64,000 bases of DNA, from contig NC_133036.1 in NCBI RefSeq assembly GCF_048771995.1, positions 15,841,001 through 15,905,000 on the forward strand, read 5' to 3'. Each line of letters starts with the position of its first letter. The first letter of the stretch is position 1. Below are positions 1-14,004 of this stretch, one piece after another. The notes below the pieces were generated by a model, which searched no databases, had not been told where the DNA came from, and saw only the letters and a program-made list of their open reading frames with translations. This DNA comes from Taeniopygia guttata (Eukaryota; Chordata; Aves; Passeriformes; Estrildidae). A program made the translations under genes and the position numbers.

Positions 1-115
1 CGCGGCCGCTGCGCGCCCCCGCGGCCGGGCACGCGCGCGGGGCTGCGCGGGGCTCTGCTGCCCCCGCCCGGCCGCGCCCGGCACTGCGCCCGGCGCATTC
101 CCATTTCCCAAATTC
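1..115. promoter_or_regulatory. CpG-island-like edge
   Basis: The first 110 or so bases are extremely rich in G, C and CpG and include a NotI-type octamer GCGGCCGC at 2-9. This is very unlike the AT-rich DNA that follows from 600 onward. It looks like the right-hand edge of a CpG island that continues to the left of the window, so it could belong to a promoter outside view. No exon or splice site can be assigned, and it may instead be only GC-rich sequence at the border of the adjoining minisatellite. Confidence 0.45.
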
Positions 116-490
116 CTCATTTCCCAAATTCCCCACTCCCCCAAATTCCCCCACTCCCCCAAATTCCCCCACTCCCCCAAATTCCCCCACTCCCCCAAAT
201 TCCCCCACTCCCCCAAATTCCCCCACTCCCCCAAATTCCCCCACGTCCCTAAATTCCCCACGTCCCCAAATTCCCCACTTCCCCAGATCCCCCACTTCCC
301 CAAATTCCCCCTTTCCCCAAATTCCCCCGTTTCCCCAAATTCCCCCGTTTCCCCAAATTCCCCCGTTTCCCCAAAATTCCCCACTCCCCCAAAATTCCCC
401 CACTCCCCCAAATTCCCCCCTTCCCCAAATTCCCCCTCTCCCAAATTCCCCACGTCCCAAATTCCCCACTCCCCCAAATTCCCATTTCCG
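105..490. repeat. 18-bp C-rich minisatellite
   Basis: The tract is a tandem array whose basic unit of about 18 bp alternates AAATT with runs of four or five C separated by ACT, ACG or GTTT. The early units are nearly identical and the later ones diverge. The complementary (-) strand therefore carries repeated runs of four or five G with short loops, a classical G-quadruplex pattern. The array has an open frame on the - strand made of repeated glycine, tryptophan, asparagine and leucine residues; this follows from the repeat and is not a gene. Confidence 0.85.
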
Positions 491-3400
491 ACCCGCAAAG
501 GGCTCTGCCCCTGGTACTGGCACCGCCGCCTGCTCGCCTGGAGTTGTTTTCAGCAACAGCTACAGGGGCTGCGCTCCACAATCCCATACCGCAACTCTCT
601 GAAAACTAATAAATGTATGGAATAACTCTATTCAAGCCTCACCCGGTATTGCCATATAAGCAGAAAAGGTTTTGGTGCGGTTCATCTCGGCAAGGTTTTA
701 GACACCTGCCCAAAATTTCTACTTCTATAACCAATCGCTCAATAGTATTGTTAACTGTGCTAGCAAAAGTGGCATTAAAAAAAAACAAACCCACAAAAAC
801 CAAAAACACGTGTTTTTACATCAGATAAAAGAGATTTGGTAAAAACAAAACTGCTATTCAAATGAAGGTCAAGGTCATCTTTTGGACAATTAATTTCGTG
901 TTATAAATATAATATTCATTTTACGGTAATGTAGTTATTAGCATAAAACTCCATGAACAGGTTTTCTTTTTAATAGAAAAAAGTTACTCGTTATTATTGT
1001 GTTTTTTAAAAGGAAAATGCTGTAATAAATATAAAACCGTGTTGGGTGAAAACCAAAACATGAGCAGAATTTCAGAAATCTGAACATGCCTCCTATAATG
1101 CTTAGATGTTTCATCCTTCCATTGTCTTGTTTAATAAAATACCTTACAATTCTCATTAATGTCCAAGACATACACCCTAGAAGTGGTCAAATAAATGGCA
1201 GTGAGGTACCTCCAAGTAACTGAACAGGTCACAGACGTCCAATTCTCATTTATGTTCTTCATAAGAGCCCACTTGCAGCTCTTTGTGAATAACAAGGCAA
1301 TGTTCTCATTTTTAGTTGATATGGATGACACAAACTCCTCAGCTTGGAATAACTGTTCCTGAGTCAGCATTAGCAATTTCCCTGTGTCCCCAAAATTGCA
1401 CAGGAAGCTCATCCTAGATAGTTACAGGAACATAAATGGAACACTAACACATAGTGCCATTGATATAGTATTGGACACTTTTATCTGTTTGGGCAGCTCA
1501 TGGCACCATCTCTGGGACCTTCTCAAAATTTGGCAACTATGTCTTAAAAAAAACCCAGATCATGCATGTTTCAAAGTTCCCAGACCTGCTTCTATGCCCC
1601 TTTTTTAAACCTCAAACTCACAGAATACATTGGCTATTTCTGGCAAGATAGCCAACAAAAGGTGGAAGCAATCTCATGCACTCAAAATTCAAACAGAAGC
1701 AAGTAGAAGAGGAAGGAGTACACAGATTCTTGAAAAGTAAAAAAGATCTTCAATTAAGGTGATATTACAGGAAAAGTGAATGACAACACCTTAAGTTTTA
1801 TCACAAAAACCTCACTGCCTATTACAGAACTGCCTATGTCCAAATTTTTGCCCTTCCTGGGTTTGATGAACAAAGAAAACATCTTCAGAGGAGCTGTCAG
1901 AACTTTGCTCCCCTCATCAAGAAGGCACAAAGTAGAGACAGGGATCCCACTGCCTGGCTCTGGGGGTCTGTTTGAACACAATCACTGCAGGCCAAGGCTC
2001 TGCTCTGGCCTCTCCCACTCCCTTCCAGCCAGGCTCCTGGAGAAGGGCTGGGGGATGCACTGCAGAGGAGGAAGGCAATCAGCAGCAGTCCTTGCAGGAC
2101 TGGGGAGAAATGGGACATTTTGGACCATCCTCCCAGCCTGCTCAGCTGCTGAGCTACAGTGCACAGACTGCAGGGGATTCCTTTGGGCTCGTTCACTTCT
2201 GTCCTGCCTCCAGAGCTAACAGTAAAAAATTAAACAGGGCTTGCATGTAACAACACTGAAAGCAGACACAAATTCTGGATGTGAAACCCCAAGAGTTTAA
2301 TTTTAGAAAAATTACCTAGTTTAGCTAAGAAGTAACTCATGTCAGGTCTCATGTCACATGTTCTATTGAGTGAAGCTGCTCCTTGCTCACGAGTTTTGGA
2401 ATGTGCTTCATCACCTGCACCTCCTCCTCCTCCTCACAACCCACCTCTTGCCTGTTCACCTCCCTGTCTCCCACCCTTTGCTCCCCCAGCCCTGCTGCTC
2501 CCTCCCTCCTGGCCCAGCTGCCCGAGCTGGCAGTGCCAGCACAGAGCCCAGCCTAAAAATCCTGAAGCAGTTTATTAATTTAGCCATGCCCTCAACACCT
2601 CCCCTACAGCTGGGAACCAGCACCTACAGTGAAATTCCAAACTACAGCGACAGACTCAAACATTTCAGAATTAGAAAATGAACTGACAATTTCAAAGATA
2701 TTTATTCTGGAGCAGGCAAAATTTGAGTGCCAATCTCTATCCACATTGCTCTAAGACATCTGTAGTTACAGAAGTTCCTCTTCCCCCAGATCATAGTAAT
2801 CAAAATGCTTTATTATCCTACCCATGTTTAGGATGTTTCATGTCCCCACTCTGGGTTTCACACAGTTTAGTTCACCAACTCCCCAGCTATTTCAGGTCTA
2901 CCTACAAAAGGATTTCTATATATGTGAAAAGCATCACAATTTTACTGCGCAGAAAAGCTCCCAGGGAAGCCTTGCTATTACACAAAGAAAGGAAATTTTT
3001 TTTGAAAGAAACAATTTTTTTTTTCTTTTAATGCTGTATGGACACATAAGATTTTTTTCTAGACCATATGATAAAAATGGAAACCATGAATAACCAGATA
3101 TTAAGCAGCATATTACTGATCAGTTTGTATTGGCAAACCTGATACTGTTTATATATTTTATATGCCTTATTTTACCAACATCATTCCCTCTTCATTAACA
3201 CTTCTTTATTAATTCTTAATATCATTTTGATATCATAAAAAAATCATCACTACTGACTCTGACAAAAAGAAATACTAAATACAATGCTAATATGATACAA
3301 TGGAAAATTGCTAAACAATAACATGGGTCTCTAAGAAAATTTGATATAGATTTCCTGTAGTTTCCCTGCACTATTTTCAACCCTTTTCACAAGGGATAGA

Positions 3401-6400
3401 GCAAAATGGCAATGAAAAGTGAATTTCCTGCTGTTACAGCTACTTTGGATGCTCATGCTTCTGTTCCTGTGGAGCCAGCTTGGATCAATTTCAAGAAAAT
3501 AGCCTTTATCTATACTTTTGCACAGAAAACACATTTCTGTTTTCAGGAGATGCAATGTTTGTCTTTGGTCAGTATTTTAATCTGCAGGATAACATTGTGG
3601 TAGTTTCCATATAATTAAAGTATCCCATACTATCAGAGAAAGATTTACAAAGCTATTGAGGAAAATTATTTTTCCGTTATATAAAACAGGTAGAGAAGTA
3701 TCTAGTTCAGAATATTTAATAAGATTTATGCACTATACATAGACCTGTACATACATGTAGTAACGTTTTACCTGCTGAAGGAGAAACTAAAAGTTTTCTG
3801 AAAATTAGTATTGTCGGGCCTGAAGATGCTTGCACCAATTTGTAGATCATCCAAAATCTTTGGAGCTGTTGCAGGTGTGACAATAGAAGGTTACAGCCCA
3901 CCCTTGTCAGCAGGAAGACAACGAAAGAAATCACTTCATTTGTTTTGGGACACAGACACCTAAGCAAATTAATGCACAAAGCAGCAGCACACAAATTTAT
4001 TTACTCCTCCTTCACTGGAGAGTTGGTAATAATGGGCTGTAATATCACAGCAAGAGTGTAAAGGCACATGTATACATTCACACCAGAGTTAATCTCATCA
4101 CAGCTTGCATTTAAATATCCTTTATAAAAAATAAATAAAATCCCATAGACTTCAAGGGTGCAAGAGAAGACCCATTTCTGTTTGAAAAAATACCGGACAA
4201 GATACCAATGAAATTTGATTAAGCCACCTTTCATCCTGTTCACAGGCAGTCAAATCATGCACCTTTTACTATTTCAGCTTTCTTGGATAAATATGGACAG
4301 GCATTATATAAACTGCACACTCAAAATAGACATTATCTGTTCTAAAACTAAACAAATCACTGCATCTCTGCAAGAAGAAATGCTGTACAAGACTCATTAA
4401 ACCAGAATTTGAGCTCAGACTCTCACATGGCTGCAGTAGGACCCAAGAGCTGACGGACAACAGCCTGGCCAGGTCCTTGTTTCAGTGCAAATAGAAATCT
4501 GAGCTGCAGCAGGACAAGAAAACCCCTGAATTAGAAGCCAGAATTTCCTATCTCTTGGACTTGGATACACTCTACCAGAAGTCTTGTTCCTATTTTGGAT
4601 TCCAACTCTCTGGAGCAGCAAAAGTGACTGCACAAGGTGAGCACTGTTCTTAACCCCAGAGCTCAGAGTTGTAACACTGAAACAGCAAAAAAACAACTGC
4701 TACATCTCATTTTGCACAATTTCACACCAATTTCCAGATATTTAAAGGGACAAATGGTAGAAAGTATTTGCTTTTATCATTTTTAGAAGGTAGATGTGCC
4801 TCTTAATAAGGACTTCAACTACCAAGTATAGCAGGTACAGCTTCCTCTCTATAAACCCCATAAATCTGCTTCAATATACAATTCAAAAAAGCCCCAAATT
4901 GCTATTGCTATCATGATAAACATTGGAAAGTTCTGCTTGACCTTTTATTAACATTTTTCTATACCAATATGGTTCTTGTGCTACAAGCACCCTAAGGAAT
5001 TATGAAAAATACTTTTTTCTCTAGTTTAGCCCATGTGCACTTAATAGGCTCACAAATATAATACCATTATAAAAAAGAAAAACTGCCAACACTGCTAAAA
5101 AAATTGTCATAACACTAAATTATTATATAAATATAAAAGGAGTATGTCTGTAAAATATTCACTCAATGAACATCCCAAGGTGATGATTTTGCTATGTTGT
5201 TTTTATTCCTGGGAGATCCATAACACATTTGGATATGCCACATGTCACCACATGAATCAGGCAGTTAATGCATGTGCTTTTTAGAAGCAGAGATGTCTTC
5301 CCAATAGAATGTGCTATAAAAAAAATGTTGAAATTCTGCTGCTTTGTCTGATAGGCATAATTTAATGTCTTGCTTATAATGCTGCATCTTAAGGAAAAAT
5401 GTGCACTGTCCCATGTAGTTATTTACAATATATTACTAAATCTATGCAAATATATTTCCCTGAGCTTGGTATTATATAAGAAAGGTCAACAATGTTTGAA
5501 ATATTTTGAAACACATTCCCAATATATTTTGTATATAGCAGTAACGTACAATGTAAAAATATATATCCCAATATATTTTCAGATATTTCTGTTCATTTTA
5601 TCTTGCTGTAGATTATTACAATAAATATGGGGGGGGGGGGGTTGCCTTAAGACTATAGAAATTGGCCTATCAAGCTATGGCTTTTCATTAAGAGTGCTAA
5701 TTATACATTTGTTAAAAATACAGCATTTAAATTGCCACATAACAGCACTTTTTAACAAAATAAATTTGAATAGTAACTATTCAATGCCATTCAATAATAA
5801 ACAGATAATCATTTAAGAAAAATTAAGGGGGGAAAGTTTGCGTTGTTTCCAATGCAATTTTTTTCACTGTTTCTTCCATTCACCTGTTTTTCCACTAACA
5901 TTTAAACAAAAGGTCCTGAAATACTATTTACCTGTCCCATTTTGGGATAAATACTTGTCCCACGGGACAAGCATCTTTTGTGAAAACTCTGAACATTTGA
6001 TCCCGTTTACATATCCTCTTGTCATTTCTACCTTCACATCCAGATTAACATTAACAGGTTTTTTCCTACAAGTGAAACTGTACCAGTGATGAGCAGGTTA
6101 TAAAAACTTGTGCATCTCCAAAAGCAGGAGTAGGAAGTTTAAGGGAATATGAGGATTTTTTTGTTTTTCTCCCCATTAGGGCACATTAGGGACAGCATGT
6201 ACTTTATCTGCAGAAGTATGGGGTGTTTAAAATTCAGGACTTACATGTTGAAATATGAAGTGTTGCTAGTATTCATACAACATCACTGAAATACTGCACT
6301 ATTCCTGTGGTGCCCTAGCAAGTAACTGACATATTTCTAAATTTTAAATACCTGTGATTTTAAAATAAAGGTTCTGAAAATTAAACATAGTCAAGTTGTA

Positions 6401-6514
6401 TATATAAAGGACTTTTTCTACATCTTTAAGTGAATTCTGTATCGTGTCATTTTAACAGAGAATCAAAAGAAATCCAACATTCATTAGTGGTCTTACAGAC
6501 CACATAAAAGAGGA
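491..6514. other. Gene-free AT-rich intergenic sequence
   Basis: I see no coding exon, structural RNA or clear transposon in this stretch. Short open frames are all below about 150 codons and lack family motifs or plausible codon use. The 2,000-2,550 part is somewhat richer in GC, with CT-rich runs, but I cannot place it in a repeat family. The rest is AT-rich and appears single-copy. It fits the gene-poor interval upstream of ZNF507. Confidence 0.6.
5629..5641 (+). repeat. Poly-G tract of 13
   Basis: An uninterrupted run of about 13 G residues sits in AT-rich surroundings. It is a simple mononucleotide tract with no associated feature. Its exact length is uncertain because such runs are prone to sequencing error and to slippage. 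Confidence 0.8.
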
Positions 6515-6605
6515 TCCATAGGTTTTCAAGGCCAAAAGGAATCTCCTCTTCTACCTATTCCAGCTTACAAGTGCCACAACACTTCACCAAGCAATTCCCA
6601 GGCCA
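6515..6605 (-). mobile_element. Possible degenerate CR1 LINE 3' end
   Basis: The segment beginning with GGTTTTCAAGGCCAAAAGGA resembles the reversed 3' region of old sauropsid CR1 LINEs, which carry an AAGGCCAGAAGGGACC-like block followed by a CT-rich block. The match is partial and remembered rather than computed, so the family call is weak. If correct, it is an ancient, heavily diverged copy truncated at its 5' end. Confidence 0.3.
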
Positions 6606-9600
6606 CATCCAGCTGGCTGAATCACTTCAAGCAGTGAAGAAAAGCAGCTAAAATCAGCCTTCAATGCTAAACCCAGCACTTGGCTCCAGAGGCACCAGCA
6701 AAGTGCAGCCACAGTCAGCTGGAGCCAAGGAGGGACCCAGAATCATCCCCCAGCTGCTTGTACAGCCATATCCCATGGCCACATCCCAGTTCCACCCCTA
6801 AAGATGGGCCAGACCAAGCTGAACTCACAGGGTCAGGTCTATGGGGGATTTAACTTTGTGTCCTGTGTCCAGCCCTGGCTGTAAGGCACACGTAAAACAG
6901 GGCCAGGATGACATACTTCCCTCTCATCTTCTCCAAGTCAGAATTTCCTGTATATCTGCATTTCTACTGAAGCCCTCTACTGCCACTCTGTATCTTTTCC
7001 AAGTATTGCTAGGCATCCTATGAAATATTTAAGGCATGTAATGTCATTACTCTGTTGATGTTTTCACTGTGTGCAGCGCTGGTTATTATTAGAATTAATA
7101 TTTTAATTTCTAACATGTTTCGGCCATCTCTGATGGGTTTTTACTCAACTAGTTCACATCAGTTCTTACCTACTTTGTTTATTTTAATATTAACCACTCT
7201 AATATTACTCCTTTTTTTATTTCAACCTCGTGATAAATTAATTTCAAAAATTCATTGTATAGTTGATTTTTAATTCTAATTCCACTGAAGTGTAAGAAAT
7301 GTTATTCTGAAAGTCTATTCATGGCCATATTTTCCACAGAAATGTCCCTAACTTTTGTGATTGTGATACAGTTTGCATTTGTAAATCATATAACAGTGTG
7401 CATGTAATTATTTAATCAAAACTACATACACAGCCATTGGGTCTGGTAATATAATGGAGCTTAATCCTGTTTTCAGCATAGGTATTCCTCACATTGCCTG
7501 CAAGTCTCCCTGTTTTCCCCTTAACAAGCTCATGAGCACTTTTTCTTTTTCCATGCTTAGCATTGGCTACGCTGCCTGTGGATCTCCCACACTTTCATTC
7601 ATCTGAATTAGACAGTAACACAATCCTTTGAATTGATAATATGCACATGAAGCTGTGCTTAGATCTAGGATAGTCCTGGTCAAAAATTGTGATTAAGCCC
7701 CACTGCATGTATAAACAGACCAAAACTGTACAGAATGCTGATAAACAAAGTTAATGTTTAATACCATGACAAGCACTACCAATTCAGCATATTAACAAAA
7801 TAAACTCTCAAAAGTTAAAACATACACAACAACAAAAAAAAACCCCAGAAATGCTACAGCAGGAACAAGCTATGAATAATGCCTACAACTGGCAGGTTTT
7901 TTTATTAAATTGTTTCTAGGAAAATATTTTGAATTGTTCCCATAATGTTTTCAAGTAAGAACAAGATCTTTGTTCAAGATTGGGGTTCTATTCTCAGCAT
8001 TATCATTCTCTCACATGTACATCTACACCACCACAAAGCTCACTGCCTGCATATATCAAAGGCTGGAATTCTGGAATTTTCTTTTGATGTCAGGGACATC
8101 CTCTACCAACACTCTGCATCTCTCCACATTGTTCAGCTAATCCAACCAACACCACCAGCTCCTCTGCAACTTCACCCACCCCCGTGAATGCACACACCAC
8201 ATGGGAGGGATGTGTGATGCATCGAGATCACCTTCCAGAAAACATCTGGACCTCAGCTCCTGTGCCTCCAGGAAAGCTATTTTGCCTTGATTCTCACTGA
8301 TATATCCTATTTCAGAAGGGTACAAAGGCACCTTGTTCCTTCCTCCTCCAGAACAAAACCATCCCCACCTATTCTGGCACTTTCACTCCTTTTCCTGTCT
8401 GTACAGCGCATACAAAATCTGCAAAGGTTCCAGAAGTCCTTTCAACAAAGATATTCACCAAACCTAAACATCAGGAATTTCTGCAGAGGGCTTTAACCAA
8501 CATCATCCAAAGCAACATATTGCCTTCACATAGGAAAGGATAATTTTCATAATCTCAGAATAAATCTGCCAAATATGAACTTTATGTTGCACCATTTCTT
8601 GGTGAAGGTATGGTGACCAGAATCCATTGGTATATTTAAATAGCAAGTCACTTTGATATTATACTTCAAAAGTAAACTAATTTAGTCAACTAATCTTGTT
8701 TATTTCCTAAATATTGTTAGTTTCTATCAGTCCGATGATTTTTCCAGACACTTACATAACAAGCATTAAAAAGATACATTTAGCAGCTACAACTGTTAAC
8801 ATAACAAAGGCTACAGAATCCAGAGGTTATTGCATTCTCCCAAAAGTACTTAAATAATAGCCTAAAATCTGAAGAATTACTTTAATACTTCAATAAAAAT
8901 AACCCAATTCAAAACATTTTCAAGGAAACATAGCTCCTTGCTCTAGGCTACCGAATAATGGCTGAAAGAAAGTATATAGCTTGTCACTTCTGATTAGAGA
9001 ACTGTGCCTCTGTGCTTTGAATGAGAGGCATGTCTGGTAATAGGAAGTGCAGATATTAAATTTAATAAAATAACGTGGAATACGATATATATATGAAACT
9101 TGACCAAGTATAGCACAAAATGTAACATACATTACCCTGCTCAGTCAACTACTGTGGCCTAGCATCTAATGACAGACTTAATTTCTATTTTCCAAGGAGA
9201 GTACTACAAAAATATAATTTTCAGATTATACAAATATTTTATCAGATGACACAAAAAATGTAACAAAAAATTGCCTTACATAGCTACATGAATACAGAAC
9301 AGCAGCAGAAATTTGTTAGACTATGAAAGTTCAGCCTTAAAATTCCACAGAAAGGCATTAGGTCTTGTAAATAATTAGTTACAAAGACCCTGAAGATAAT
9401 ACATTACAGCATCATATGACCCACAGCATATTTCTTTCTTTTCAGTTTTAAGGATTCACTCAGTTTGGGGGTTATTTGTTGGGTCATCTTTGGTTGTTTT
9501 TTTAACACACAATCAGGATACAGCATTAACATACTTCCTAGGGAAAAGGAAATACTTTATCTCTGGTTTTGCCTTAATTCTGGCATTCCAATGCAAATCC

Positions 9601-12600
9601 TAATAGCTTTGTCTTTCAATATATTAACCCTCACCAGGTTTTTTCACAATTAAATAAGCTCCACACAGTATTTTCCATTTCCTTTCTAACGTAGAACTAT
9701 GCTACCTGTGATATGACGCATAAGGGATTTTAAAACAATTCTAAGAGCTAATCCCAGTAAACCCAGAATTAAAGTTCTTGTTTTCATATTTCACTTTCAA
9801 AATATTTAGAACTTTGACAGATATGACATTATGTTTTCATTAAAACAGTTGATTTCAAAATGCTGCACTGTGCAAAAACACCATAAACAGTTTATGATGA
9901 ACTGCCACACTCTTAATTAAAACAATAAATCCAGTGCACAATATTTGTGCAGCCTCTGGTTTGACCTTTGCCTCTTGCTATCCACTACCAAAGCTGCTGC
10001 CTCATTCTGTGCACCAGATGTAGAAGGTTTTAAACCATGATCTGAAAGGCAGTAAAGATAAAATAAGAGAAAATGTGCCATTACTCTTTGCAGTTATGAT
10101 TAATTCAGTTCATATTTTACAATCTGGTTATGGAGTAAAACTGCAGACTTTACATCAAGCATTTGCCATTCAATATACCAAATGTATAAAAATGCCTGAT
10201 ACTTTAGAAAATGGCACAAAGCTAATTCACAACCACATGAAGGACAGAAATAGGAATAATAAAAAAAGGACAGTAATTAGCTATCCATCTAAAATAATGA
10301 AGCTATTTCAGCCACTTGGTCAGTCTTGGCAAGAAACACATCTGTTACAACAAAACAAACTAATGCTCCCTTATCTCTCTACTCCTTGATTTTAGATTAA
10401 AATATCCTTTAAAACAATCAGGTCTGCTCCACAAAGAGAAACTGAAGGTTATTAGTTACTGTGACATGCTGTAATGATCACAGATTTGTTGTGTTTTCCT
10501 GGAAATAAAGTCGAATGCAGAAACAACTCCAAGACCCAAGTACAGGAAATGAGCTGGTATCCTTGAGTACAAGCTGGTGTAGGCAGAAATCTTGCAGACA
10601 AGAAGATAAATTGAGAAGTCCTCATTCTGAAAACACTTGAAGATTTATCAATTTGTTACTTTAATCCTCTAGTTTTGTATACAGTAAAGCCTCCAGGAGC
10701 AAACATCTGTTTGGTAGATTCAAACATGACTATTCATTGCATCCTTAATATTTCCCTTTTCTGTCAAAAGCAATCAATTGACCAACTGAAGCCAATACAG
10801 ATCATTCTCCCATTAATGGGAAATTGCCACAAAATATATTTCTGCCTTAGGATGAAAGGGAGAAAACACTATGTTGCCAAATTAAGAAATTCAGGATTCA
10901 AATGCAAGTACATTCACGGCCTAAGTAGTGAAGATTTCCTTTTATAGGATAATTCCTCACATAGCATTCTACAGAAGGAGAACCTTTTCTTTGCTAGTTC
11001 TTTCATTTGCCCACAGTCAGAAAGAAACATCTCTCCCAGAGACAGAGCAGTTAACAAGGCACCAGGTGTTTGAGGGGCCTGGGCACTGCTCAGGAGTGGA
11101 TTTTGAGTATTTCTTTTACTCCCCGGTTTCATTTACAAATCAAGGGAAAAAATAAAAGAACACACACAAAACTTTCTCCAGCTTTGTTTTCTTACACAAT
11201 AGCCATTATGCATTCAAAATCCAAGTGTGTTGCTGTAGAAAGCCACGTATCACTTTTCTGCACCATTCAAAAACAACACAAAAGCTCACATTCAATGCAG
11301 GAGTTCTGCAAGGACACAAAAGGAAACATATATATCTACTTTCCTGCCCAGGGAGAAAATAAATATTGAAAGGCAAGACAATATTTTAAAAAATCCACTG
11401 CCTCAAAAACTCTTATATCTGTGTTAGTATTGGTAACTCTTGCTTGAATTAGCTTTTTTTTTTTTGGAGGGATACACAGAACAATTGCATCAATAATCAC
11501 TCAGAAAAAAAAAACCAAACATGCCCAACCTATAAAAAATTTTAACTCCACAAAAATAGCTTCTGAGTACTTTAGGGAAAAAAAAAAAAAAAAAAAGGAA
11601 CAAAAAAAACCCACAAAAAACCAACTCTATGCAGTTAGGACAGATTTCAAAGTTTACGAAAAGGCATTTTGCTGTGAGAGATTTACTTGTTTTATTCATA
11701 TTATCAGTTATTTGTTTTATTTGCATTATCAGAGGTCCCACAGAAATGAATCTAAAACACTTGTGACATGAAGTAAGAAAAGAGTTTTAAAATTTAAATA
11801 TTTTTGTTCATCTTAACCAAATTATTCTTCCAGCAACTATTCCAGATAAACATTTTTGTATTTTTCCAATTTCTAAAGGGATGCTGGGGGATGAGATGAT
11901 GCTTCTATAACATTTCAAATTGCTAGCTAATTTCTGCAAAGCAGAAAACATTCTTACAGACTAAGCATGCAAGAGTAAAAATTTTAAAGACATCCCTTTG
12001 TGAAATACACACTGATCTACCTCTTAAAAATAGCAACCAAAAGTGTTTGTACACTTTTACATTTACCTGAATTCTTCTGCTTAAAATATGCAATCTATTT
12101 TAAAGGGCTGCAAATTCCTCTTTATTTTCTTTTGGTTTCTTCATCCAAATATATAACATGTTTTAACCAGGCCTTTCTAGCTAAAGAGATGACATTTCTA
12201 CCAGCTTGTTTCTTTAAAAGTACTGCATTCTGAAAACTGCAGATCACTCTGCCATAGCTTCCATAGAAATATTCAAAACAAGCAAAAGTCTAACTCATCA
12301 CCAAATAAACACCATTGTATCAAACACTCCTCTCTAAATCTCTCACACAAAGTGAATTATTCTTATATCAGCCACACATATTTATGATCTCCATGCACAT
12401 ACCTTTTCTGTCAGGAAGGACTGGATGCTTTCCACAGACAGGTGGAAGGACAGAAGCACAAAGAAGTGCCCAGGGCTGACACCCCCTTATAAATCCTGTC
12501 CCCAGGTGCTTTGGGGCTGGGCACCAGTTGCACCCACTTAGCCTAACGAGGCTCTGCAGCAGGTGTGGGACAGATGGGAAAGGGAGAAGAGCAGGGGAAG

Positions 12601-13581
12601 GGGGATTTGCAGGTTGATGCTTTTGTCTTAGTGTTAAGACTGTGTGAGGTTGCACCTGGGTCACTGTGGATTCACCTGAAACCTCTCTGCTGTGCCCTCT
12701 GACCCAGCAGGTCCCACCAGCCAGGCTGGCCCTGCAGGTGACACCCATGGCAGAGTCCCAGAGCTCCTGCAACCACTCAGCCAAAAAGGGACCTGGAGCC
12801 AAATCCTGCACACATGCTGGGACAACTTCCAAATTACTAATTAATCATTAATGCTTTCACAATACTGAACTTGTTCCTAACAGTGTATCAGCCACGATGC
12901 CTCATGAACAAGTATTAAAATTGCAGGAGAGCACTGTCAAGATGTAAATTCAATTTAATGTAGCATTTTCCAAAGCAGAAATCTTAAGCCTGACAAACTC
13001 GCCCCTCAAGTTAAAACTTTCCAATGAACACCTGTTACCATGTCCAAGTGATGTTTTGGGTTTTTTAATGTGGTTACCAAAATTCAAAATAAACAAATGT
13101 GCCCTCCTGCTATGGATCTATAGCAAAGAAAGTCAAAGCTTTCAAAAAACAAGAATATTGAACATTAGCCAGTACCACATTTTCGGTAATCTAGTTCTCA
13201 AAAACACTTCCGTTAAAAACTAAAACATGTTCGTTTAAACAGTAATTTCATTAACTTGAAAGTTTTTGCCCATAAAAATAGGTGATATTTGACAAATTTT
13301 CAAGACACTAAAAACCATTTTTATTTAATTGGATAGGTTAGCAAATTTAAATTAAGGGTGATGTATATGTTGCTCTAATAATACTTGCATGCCTACAGCA
13401 CAAGAGTCCATCCTTTTAGAAGAAAACATTGCTCCACAGAGTATATTACATAGGGCATAAAATTTAAATCAGCTTTAAATAGGAATTTTGCCTAAAGATC
13501 TACTCCACTCCAGCTTCTGGTAGATATTTTTTATGAAAAATATGTATTTTATTCTGTGTAACAATTAACTTGCCTTCCTTT
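6606..13581. other. Gene-free AT-rich intergenic sequence
   Basis: No exon, tRNA-like cloverleaf or transposon is recognised here. A slightly GC-richer patch at about 12,400-12,830 holds a 154-codon open frame on the - strand. That frame has no recognisable domain, and its proline- and tryptophan-rich composition suggests chance. A poly-A run of about 19 lies near 11,578-11,596. Confidence 0.55.
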
Positions 13582-14004
13582 TCATTCCTGGAAGAAGAAG
13601 TTGGTCAATTGTGGTAAGATTTCTGGTGTGGGCACCTTCACATGAAATGGCTTTACCTTGCCAGTTAAAGTCGTGGAGCTCTGATTTGGAGAGAGCACTG
13701 AATACATGACAGAAATTAATACTGGCACATCCACATACAACATACCCATGAACACAGGGAAGTAAAAAACAGGCAGCAAAACCCTCTGCGTCCTTTTCAA
13801 CCATGAAATATCTGCATTAATTATCTCCTGCTGGATCCCATTAACATGTGCAAAGAGAGGTTGTGGCCAGAAGGAGAAAAGAACCAAGCCCAGGCATGAG
13901 CAGCCCAGTTTCATGGCAAGTACAGAACCAACCATGGTTAGTCCAAACTTCCAGCCCAACCACCTGAGGAGCTGAATGAAGTCAGAACAAAGGGAATAAG
14001 TCAC
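13582..14004 (-). other. Unrecognised 140-codon open frame, probably chance
   Basis: This is the longest open frame in the AT-rich left part that is not made by a repeat. The conceptual product is hydrophobic with possible membrane-like stretches in its first two thirds. I recognise no family, and there is no CpG promoter. No in-frame continuation into neighbouring exons could be identified. A frame of this length is expected now and then by chance in about 40 kb of AT-rich DNA read in six frames, so I do not call it a gene. Confidence 0.15.

Noticed and set aside
249-587. 112-codon open frame on -
   Set aside because: It is a Gly-Trp-Asn-Leu repeat produced by the 18-bp minisatellite.
12368-12832. 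154-codon open frame on -
   Set aside because: No domain was found, its composition is like random GC-rich DNA, and there is no promoter or neighbouring exon.
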